Assembly (NCBI GenBank): GCA_015478645.1
Contig: JADMIL010000031.1
Location: forward strand, 1 to 37,786
DNA length: 37,786 nucleotides
Source: Candidatus Binataceae bacterium
Lineage (GTDB): Bacteria > Desulfobacterota > Binatia > Binatales > Binataceae
Direction: 5' to 3'
Below the pieces are notes generated by a model. That model was not told the DNA's origin and did not search any database. It saw nothing but the letters and a program-made list of their open reading frames with translations. Shown here in pieces: positions 32,864 through 37,786 of the stretch (the stretch's first letter is position 1; each line of letters starts with the position of its first letter). Both the position numbers and the translations under genes were made by a program.

Positions 32864-34048
32864 ATGTCCACTACGATAATTTATGCCGGCGAGGCGACGA
32901 CCATCGCCGACGCCCACGCCGAAGGCGATCAACTCTGGTTGTCGCCCGCCGATCTGCGCCGGGCGACCGGATGGGAACTGAAGCCCGAGGGGGTCTGCCG
33001 CGGCGAAGTTTGCATCCCGATTCCGCCCGGCCGGCAGAGCGAATTCGTCCGCGCCGGCGGCGCGCTCAACCTGGCCGCCTTCGCGCGCCATCTCGGACAG
33101 CCGGTGGTCCACAATGATCGCCATGCGACCTGGTTCTTCGGCGAATCGGCCGCCGCCCGCACCGCTACGCTGCGCTCGCTGAAGGCGCCCGACTTCACCC
33201 TGCCCGACCTCGACGGCAACCTCCATTCGCTCTCCGACTATCGCGGGCGCAAGGTTCTGCTGCTCTCCTGGGCGTCCTGGTGAGGATGCCGCTTCGACCT
33301 GCCAGTCTGGCAGGGCATTTACGAAGAGCTGAAGGATAAGAATTTCACGCTGGTCTCGGTCGCCTTCGATAGCGGCGGACCGGCCGCCGTGCGCGATTTC
33401 ATCCGCCCCGCCGCGCCCGCCGAAATGATCCCCGAGATGCGCGACCTCATGGGCTGGGACACCGAGTTGTTCAGCCGGGCGGGCGCGCCGGCCTATCCGA
33501 ACCTGATCGATGAGAAACACGTCGTAGCCGAACTCTACAACATGACCAACGTGCCGATGGCGGTGTGGATCGACGAAGCCGGCCGCATCGTGCGGCCCGC
33601 CGAGGCGGCCGGCGCCAGCGACAGCTTTCGCTCGATGGACCGCGCCACCTTCAAGATGACTCCTGACGGAGCCACCCGCAGCAAGGCTTCGCGCACCGCG
33701 TACGTCAACGCTCTGCGCGATTGGGTTGCCAAGGGTGATCAGAGCGCCTACGCGCTGGCACCGGCCGAGGCCGCCGCGCGCGTCGCCGGGCCGTCACCCA
33801 CTGATGCGCTCTCGTCAGCCAATTTCCGCCTCGCCCAGTACCTGCACGAACGCGGGCATACCGCCGAGGCGATGCCGTACTTTCTCGAGGCGCGCCGCCT
33901 ATGCCCCGAGCGCTGGCACTATCTGCGCCAGACGCTCGAGATCGAGGAGCCGGGCAAAGGCTCCGGACCGGAATTTTTCGCCGCGATCGACGCCCTCGGC
34001 GAGCGATCGTTTTATCATCCCGTCGATCTGAAGGCGTCGCCGAAATAA
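32864..34048 (+). CDS. selenoprotein: thioredoxin-fold (redoxin/TlpA-like) protein with in-frame UGA (Sec140)
   Basis: Reading through one TGA at 33281-33283 gives a single 394-residue protein. An N-terminal region (about 22-54) has a L-S-P-A-D-L-x-x-A-T-G-W pattern and Cys45/Cys50. The redoxin domain starts near 105 with A-P-D-F-T-L-P-D-L-D-G-N and L-L-L-S-W-A-S-W, reaches the TGA where the redox cysteine should be, and continues G-C142-R-F-D-L-P-V-W and F-T-L-V-S-V-A-F-D. A later N-V-P-M-A-V-W-I-D is the cis-Pro segment. The C-terminus (about 295-345) is TPR-like. The motif is therefore Sec-Gly-Cys rather than Cys-x2-Cys. A SECIS-like hairpin follows the TGA. It lies 90 bp after the SorB-like gene, so a role in reducing or trapping reactive sulfur species is inferred. 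Two separate genes or a sequencing error are less likely, because no start exists just after the TGA. Confidence 0.88.
33281..33318 (+). promoter_or_regulatory. putative bacterial SECIS element with UGA codon
   Basis: The TGA (33281-33283) is followed by a 7-bp perfect stem, CCTGCCA (33298-33304) with TGGCAGG (33308-33314), closed by the loop GTC (33305-33307). The loop starts with G and lies 21 nt after the TGA, within the spacing and loop rules known for bacterial SECIS elements; the AGUCU apex resembles the GGUCU loop of E. coli fdhF. A lower helix ATGC (33286-33289) with GCAT (33315-33318) can stack on the 3' side, leaving an 8-nt 5' bulge. SelB should bind here to insert selenocysteine. 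Confidence 0.82.
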
Positions 34049-34060
34049 TCCCGCGCCGTT

Positions 34061-34093
34061 CCGTCCGCGCCGGATCGCATTCCGGCCGGGCGG
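34061..34093 (+). terminator. terminator-like hairpin after the selenoprotein gene
   Basis: The arms 34061-34074 and 34081-34093 can form a long GC-rich stem (13 pairs with one bulged C and one G-U) around a 6-nt loop, 12 bp after the stop codon. No T-run follows, so termination may be Rho-assisted or the hairpin may only protect the transcript end. Confidence 0.4.
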
Positions 34094-34167
34094 AGCGCCC
34101 CGGCGTTCGACGCGCGACATTCAACTCAACACCCTCTCGAGCAGAATCGAAACGCGCCGCCGCGCGC

Positions 34168-34461
34168 TCAAAGATTTTCGCGCATGCTCTCGATTCGCGC
34201 GAACCGATGATCCCGCGGCAGGCGCAAAATCGCCCGCGCGTCCTCGAGCGCCGCGTCACGGCTGATGTCCAGCGTGCGATATCCGCACCATAACCAGATC
34301 TGATCGCCCTCGGCCTCGTAGATGCAAATCGGCCAGGTATGCACGTCGGTGGTCCAGCCGTGCATGAAGGCCGCGGCCTGGTCGTAATCGTCGAACTTTT
34401 CGAGATGCGGTACGTGGTGCGACTCAAACGCCGCAACGTACCTCCGCTTGCCATCACTCAT
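34168..34461 (-). CDS. hypothetical protein, 97 residues
   Basis: I do not recognise a family. The composition is protein-like, with many aromatic residues and the segments A-A-F-M-H-G-W, W-P-I-C-I-Y-E-A-E-G and W-L-W-C-G-Y, and the end A-R-I-E-S-M-R-E-N-L. It appears to be a small soluble alpha/beta protein. The ribosome-binding site is weak. It converges with the selenoprotein gene and diverges from the TetR gene, so it is not clearly part of either unit. Confidence 0.6.
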   Translation of the reverse strand: MSDGKRRYVAAFESHHVPHLEKFDDYDQAAAFMHGWTTDVHTWPICIYEAEGDQIWLWCGYRTLDISRDAALEDARAILRLPRDHRFARIESMRENL

Positions 34462-34523
34462 GCGCTAGCTCTAATGCGCCATTTCGCCATTGTCGAGTCC
34501 CGGGCGCGCCGCGCGCGACGCGC

Positions 34524-34552
34524 TTGACATCGCCGCGCACGGGGATTACGAT
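34524..34552 (+). promoter_or_regulatory. sigma70-type promoter of the TetR gene
   Basis: TTGACA (34524-34529) and TACGAT (34547-34552) are separated by exactly 17 bp. The -35 box is a perfect consensus match and the -10 box matches four of six positions. The expected start of transcription is near 34559, about 38 bp before the TetR ATG. Confidence 0.75.
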
Positions 34553-34558
34553 GAGTCT

Positions 34559-34573
34559 TTACTCAGTGAGTTA
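34559..34573. promoter_or_regulatory. inverted-repeat operator candidate for TetR
   Basis: TTACTCA-G-TGAGTTA is an inverted repeat with six of seven matching positions per arm around a central G. It overlaps the predicted transcription start of the promoter at 34524-34552, the usual place for an autorepressing TetR operator. Confidence 0.65.
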
Positions 34574-34596
34574 TTGCTTAGCCATTGTTACATCCG

Positions 34597-35184
34597 ATGC
34601 AGCCAGCCACTCGACAGGAGCAGAAAGCGGCCACGCGCAACCGCCTCGTCAACGCCGCGATGAATCTGTTCGCGCGCCATGGGATCGCGCAGACCACTAC
34701 CGCCGACGTCGCGCGCTCGATCCGCATGTCGCATGGCACGGTCTTTCTGCATTTCGCCCGGCGCGACGACCTGGTGATCGCGGTGATCGACGAGTTCGGC
34801 CGCCGCCTCGCGGTCGAGTTCCGCCAGGCGCTCGAACGCGACCTGGGCCTGCGCGCCGTCCTCCAGGCCCATCTGCGCGTACTCGCCGCAATCGAGCCTT
34901 TTTACGCGCGCCTGGTAATTGAGGCGCCGCAGCTTCCGCCCAAGGTGCGCAGCACGCTCCTGATGCTTCATGCGGCGGTGTCGCATCGCCTGTTCATCGC
35001 CTTCGAGCGTGAACGCAAAGCCGGCCGCGCGCGCAAGATCGAACGGCCATTGCTGTTCAATACCTGGATCGGCCTGGTGCATCATTACCTGGTCAATCGC
35101 GACGTCTTCGCCACCGGCGATTCAGTTATCGCCGAAATGGGCGGCACCCTTGTGCAGCATTTTATGACGCTGATTAAGGCGTAA
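34597..35184 (+). CDS. TetR/AcrR family transcriptional regulator
   Basis: This 195-residue regulator has an N-terminal TetR DNA-binding domain: R-L-V-N-A-A-M-N-L-F-A-R-H-G near 15-28, T-T-T-A-D-V-A-R-S-I with the recognition helix M-S-H-G-T-V-F-L-H-F, and R-D-D-L-V. The rest is an all-helical ligand-binding domain. The ATG at 34597 was chosen over the TTG four codons earlier. A strong promoter overlapped by an inverted repeat lies upstream, so it probably represses itself. The zinc-ribbon gene starts 11 bp after its stop and is likely cotranscribed. The ligand is unknown. Confidence 0.94.
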   Translation: MQPATRQEQKAATRNRLVNAAMNLFARHGIAQTTTADVARSIRMSHGTVFLHFARRDDLVIAVIDEFGRRLAVEFRQALERDLGLRAVLQAHLRVLAAIEPFYARLVIEAPQLPPKVRSTLLMLHAAVSHRLFIAFERERKAGRARKIERPLLFNTWIGLVHHYLVNRDVFATGDSVIAEMGGTLVQHFMTLIKA

Positions 35185-35195
35185 AAGGAGAAGCC

Positions 35196-35450
35196 ATGGC
35201 CGACAAATGTCCATCGTGTGATTCATGCGGGATGCCGCTCGAGAAACCTGCGGACTACGCCCTGGGCGATGTCACGCGCCCTTACTGTAGCTACTGCACC
35301 GATGCCCGCGGCCGACTGCTGTCGTACGCACAGGTGCTCGAAACCAATACTCGCTACTACGTGGAATCCCAGGGTATCTCAGCGGCGGCGGCGCAGCGGA
35401 TGGCCGAGGCGTTGTTAGCGGACAAGCCGGCGTGGCGCGGCCGGCATTGA
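35196..35450 (+). CDS. small zinc-ribbon protein
   Basis: This 84-residue protein has cysteine pairs C5-x2-C8-x2-C11 and C31-x2-C34, as in the putative zinc-ribbon domain found in small proteins and at the end of some regulators (C-x-x-C-G-M-P-L ... Y-C-S-Y-C-T-D). The remainder is helical (S-A-A-A-A-Q-R-M-A-E-A-L). It probably binds one zinc ion and acts as an adaptor. It starts 11 bp after the TetR gene with AAAGGAG upstream, so the two are an operon. Function unknown. Confidence 0.88.
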   Translation: MADKCPSCDSCGMPLEKPADYALGDVTRPYCSYCTDARGRLLSYAQVLETNTRYYVESQGISAAAAQRMAEALLADKPAWRGRH

Positions 35451-35556
35451 TATGCAATGACTACCGGAAAGCCGACTGAGACACGGGGCAATACCCAGTT
35501 CATTCGGCTCACTTTGGCACATCGTTGAATTGACCGACTCATCAGGAGGAAGGACC

Positions 35557-35916
35557 ATGTTTGACCATCTCGGAATCAAGGTAGCGAAACTGGAATCCAG
35601 CAAGCGTTTCTACACCGCCGCGCTGGCCCCGCTCGGGTTTGCGGTGCAATACGAGGACCAAGCCGCCATTGGCTTCGGGCCTAAGGACGCACCCACGCTC
35701 TGGCTGGGTGAAGGCGCCTCGCGCAGCTCGGCCCATTTCGCCTTCAGCGCAAAGGATCGCTCGGCAGTGAACTCGTTCCATGCCGCGGCGATCGCCGCCG
35801 GCGGCCACGACAACGGCAAGCCCGGCCTGCGTCCCGACTACGGCGCAAACTATTACGCCGCATTCGTGATCGATCCGGACGGCAACAACGTCGAAGCCGT
35901 CTGTCACCAGGCATAG
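35557..35916 (+). CDS. VOC family protein (glyoxalase/dioxygenase superfamily)
   Basis: This 119-residue protein shows a full VOC module: M-F-D-H-L-G-I-K-V, S-S-K-R-F-Y-T-A-A-L-A-P-L-G-F, then H-F-A-F-S-A near 65-70, and the C-terminal Y-Y-A-A-F-V-I-D-P-D-G-N-N-V-E-A-V-C-H. His4, His65 and Glu in N-V-E-A are candidate metal ligands. The family includes glyoxalases, dioxygenases and resistance proteins, so the reaction is open. Start at 35557 follows AGGAGGA; the TTG nine codons upstream overlaps that site and is not used. Confidence 0.93.
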   Translation: MFDHLGIKVAKLESSKRFYTAALAPLGFAVQYEDQAAIGFGPKDAPTLWLGEGASRSSAHFAFSAKDRSAVNSFHAAAIAAGGHDNGKPGLRPDYGANYYAAFVIDPDGNNVEAVCHQA

Positions 35917-36065
35917 GAACTCATGGGCCGCCCCGCACGTGACTCACGCCGCCGGGGCGGCCCGCTATCAAACTACAATTGGCTATTTGTGAACCGGTTA
36001 TCCGCACGCTCGGTCTGAACAATCCCGCTGATCGCGGATACCGCACGATCACTTGTGAGACGATT

Positions 36066-36542
36066 ATGAAGCTCAAAGGTGGATGTTCTTGCGCGGCCGT
36101 GCGCTATCAGTTGACCTCGCCTCCGCTCATCGTTCACGCCTGTCACTGCCGGGATTGTCAGCGCATCAGCGGCAGCGCGTTCGTCATCAATCTTTGGATC
36201 GAAAGACGCTTCGTAAAAGCCGATACCAGCGCCGTTAAGTCATTCACCCTCAAGGGCGGCACCGGCAAACGGCACGACGTCTTCTTCTGCGGCATCTGCG
36301 GCACGTATCTGTGGAGCCGGTATCACCTGGTGCGCGGGGAATGCCTGTTCGTTCGCGGCGGAACGCTCGACACCCCCGACGCAATCAAACCCGACGTCCA
36401 TATATTCACGCGGACCAAGGTCCCCTGGCTGAAGCTGCCCGACGACGCGCGCGCCTTCAAGACTGGCTACAGCCTCGACAAGGTCTGGTCTCCCAAGAGC
36501 CTGGCGCGGCTCGCACAAAATGCATCACTCCACGTTGAATAG
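36066..36542 (+). CDS. GFA/CENP-V family protein
   Basis: This 158-residue zinc protein has the GFA fold: G-G-C7-S-C9-A-A-V-R-Y, C26-H-C28-R-D-C31-Q-R-I-S-G-S-A-F and F-F-C-G-I-C-G-T-Y-L-W near 79-89. The seven cysteines form the two zinc sites of the family. GFA (glutathione-dependent formaldehyde-activating) proteins are often misannotated; the true substrate is usually unknown. The ATG at 36066 begins the conserved M-K-L-K-G-G-C start; an open extension upstream is unsupported. Probably monocistronic. Confidence 0.93.
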   Translation: MKLKGGCSCAAVRYQLTSPPLIVHACHCRDCQRISGSAFVINLWIERRFVKADTSAVKSFTLKGGTGKRHDVFFCGICGTYLWSRYHLVRGECLFVRGGTLDTPDAIKPDVHIFTRTKVPWLKLPDDARAFKTGYSLDKVWSPKSLARLAQNASLHVE

Positions 36543-36619
36543 TCAGTCGCGAATCTGCCGCTACGACGTCCGCCGCGACGACTGTGCGGTTCGGCGTGCG
36601 GTGTCCGGATGGCCTTCGA

Positions 36620-37624
36620 CTAGCTATTGCGCAGGGCCGGCATCACCTCAACAGCGAAGCGCTTGAGCGATCGCATCGCCTTGGCCGGCTCGAGCCCCGG
36701 ATGCTGCATCGAGATTGCGAGTTCCGTCACCGGGAGCCGCCCGAGCAAATCCTTGAGCTGTTCGATCACGCGTTTGGGCGGACCCAGTATCGCACTCTTG
36801 CGCAGCGCCGCCGCATCGGGCCGATACTGCCCAGAGGTCTCGATCTCCCCTTCCGACAGCCACTTTCCATATAGTTCCATCTGATACATCACCGCGCCCT
36901 CGATCTCTTCCCACGCCTGATCCTCGCTGTCGGCGACATGCACCATCCGCGTATTCACTACGCTATAGGCCGAAGGGTCCTTGCCTAATTCGCGCAACGC
37001 TTCGTGATAGCTCGCGATTTCTTTCGCGCCCAGGTTGCAGGCGAAGCCCAGGTCGAGCCGCGCGCTGCGCCGAATCGAGGCCGGCGCCATTCCGCCCCAT
37101 AGCAACTCGGGATAGGGTTTGCTAATCGGCCGGGGCAGCACCCGCGCATCATTGAAATTGAAATACTTGCCCGCAAAGCTGAAGCGCTCGCCGGTCCACG
37201 CGCGCTTCATGATCTCGATCGTCTCGAGCGCCCGCCCCGCGCGCTCCTTGCGCGGAATTTTGAATATGTCGAATTCCTCAAGCCGATAACCCACGCCAAT
37301 TCCCAGCCGCAGCCGGCCATTTGAAATGACATCGATCAGCGCGGCGTCCTCCGCCAGGCGCAGCGGATGATAGAATGGCGCGAGGATCACGAAGCTGCCG
37401 ATCTTGATACGCCTGGTGCGCGCCGCCATCGCCGCCAGCATCGGCATCGCCGCCGCCAGATACCCGTCATCGACGAAGTGATGCTCGGTGATCCAGATGG
37501 TATCGAAGCCGGCCTGATCGAGAAATTCAATCTGCTCGAACATCGCCGCATAGAATTCCGCCGAGCCCAGCTTTGACAGCTCAGGCGGATTGCGAAACGC
37601 CATCAGGTAGCCGATTTTGATCAT
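36620..37624 (-). CDS. LLM class flavin-dependent oxidoreductase
   Basis: This 334-residue protein has the luciferase-like barrel: M-I-K-I-G-Y-L, D-T-I-W-I-T-E-H-H-F near 43-52, the strand I-K-I-G-S-F-V-I-L-A-P-F-Y-H-P-L-R-L-A-E-D near 75-95, and G-R-L-R-L-G-I-G-V-G-Y near 104-114. Such enzymes use FMN or F420 as monooxygenases or dehydrogenases of varied substrates (alkanesulfonates, nitriles, long-chain alkanes). The cofactor cannot be told from sequence alone. The start at 37624 gives the usual N-terminus; the extension to 37675 is not conserved in appearance. No partner flavin reductase is seen nearby. Confidence 0.93.
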   Translation of the reverse strand: MIKIGYLMAFRNPPELSKLGSAEFYAAMFEQIEFLDQAGFDTIWITEHHFVDDGYLAAAMPMLAAMAARTRRIKIGSFVILAPFYHPLRLAEDAALIDVISNGRLRLGIGVGYRLEEFDIFKIPRKERAGRALETIEIMKRAWTGERFSFAGKYFNFNDARVLPRPISKPYPELLWGGMAPASIRRSARLDLGFACNLGAKEIASYHEALRELGKDPSAYSVVNTRMVHVADSEDQAWEEIEGAVMYQMELYGKWLSEGEIETSGQYRPDAAALRKSAILGPPKRVIEQLKDLLGRLPVTELAISMQHPGLEPAKAMRSLKRFAVEVMPALRNS

Positions 37625-37786
37625 GTTCGTCCCTCGTCCGGCGCGATCTTTTGGCCGCGGCCCATTCCGCCACAAGCCCGTACCCGCGTGACAAGCCGGG
37701 ACTCTAGCCGGACTGCTGCGATGCGCCTAGTGAACCTCTGCACAGGTGGTTGTGCTGAAAGATTGGCTGAAAGTGGTCATGACAAT
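37625..37786. other. window end, no recognised feature
   Basis: The last 162 bp lie upstream of the LLM gene start. No coding frame or RNA gene could be recognised. It may contain the promoter of the LLM gene on the minus strand or that of a gene outside the window. Confidence 0.4.

Noticed and set aside
33284..34048. A separate gene starting after the TGA, for example from the GTG at 33389
   Set aside because: The stretch 33284-33388 is coding in the same frame and carries the conserved redoxin segment after the active site. A GTG start at 33389 would remove it and lacks a ribosome-binding site.

Overview
This is a GC-rich bacterial chromosome segment of about 37.8 kb, densely coded on both strands. 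No rRNA, tRNA, CRISPR array or insertion sequence was recognised. The gene mix suggests a Gram-negative, soil-type, lipid- or steroid-degrading bacterium: a DUF35/thiolase pair, enoyl-CoA hydratase, wax-ester synthase/DGAT, DUF1329 protein, MlaC-like protein, several SDRs and alpha/beta hydrolases, an LLM-class flavin enzyme and a single-domain MetE-like protein. My guess is a Binatia-like (Desulfobacterota_B) or related lineage; this is inference from gene content only.

Layout. 1-2444 (minus): an acyl-CoA operon of alpha/beta hydrolase, non-canonical thiolase and DUF35 protein (cut by the window edge). 2643-4152: an excisionase-type HTH protein, an AT-rich gap with a 36-bp tandem repeat, and an enoyl-CoA hydratase. 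4311-8295: citrate synthase, DedA membrane protein, DUF2007 protein, MetE-like methyltransferase. 8410-12513: two large secreted proteins (phosphoesterase, DUF1329) flanking smpB. 13022-13773: the decayed remains of a secreted beta-propeller gene with a duplicated signal peptide. 13778-16559: HtpX-like protease, LemA, Hsp20 and a small helical protein. 16558-20015: TrmN6-like methyltransferase, alpha/beta hydrolase, CoaE, ketopantoate-reductase-like protein. 20075-24903: GST, MlaC-like and WS/DGAT (minus) divergent from GNAT and SDR. 25261-28281: lipase-like hydrolase, SDR, and a phosphofructokinase with PPi-type signatures.

28528-34048 is the most interesting part and looks like one sulfur module: an ArsR regulator whose start codon lies in a perfect 16-bp palindrome, two YeeE/YedE half-transporters, a YeiH-type exporter, a Tat-exported molybdopterin sulfite oxidase (SorA-like), a c-type cytochrome (SorB-like), and a thioredoxin-fold protein whose frame is interrupted by one TGA at the redox-active position. 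The sequence reads W-A-S-W-TGA-G-C-R, coding continues in frame for another 254 codons, and directly after the TGA lies a 7-bp perfect hairpin with a GUC loop that fits a bacterial SECIS element. I read this as a selenoprotein (Sec140, Cys142) of the sulfite/sulfane-sulfur locus.

34168-37624: a small unknown protein, a TetR regulator with a clear promoter and an overlapping operator-like palindrome, a small zinc-ribbon protein, a VOC protein, a GFA-family protein and an LLM-class flavin-dependent oxidoreductase.
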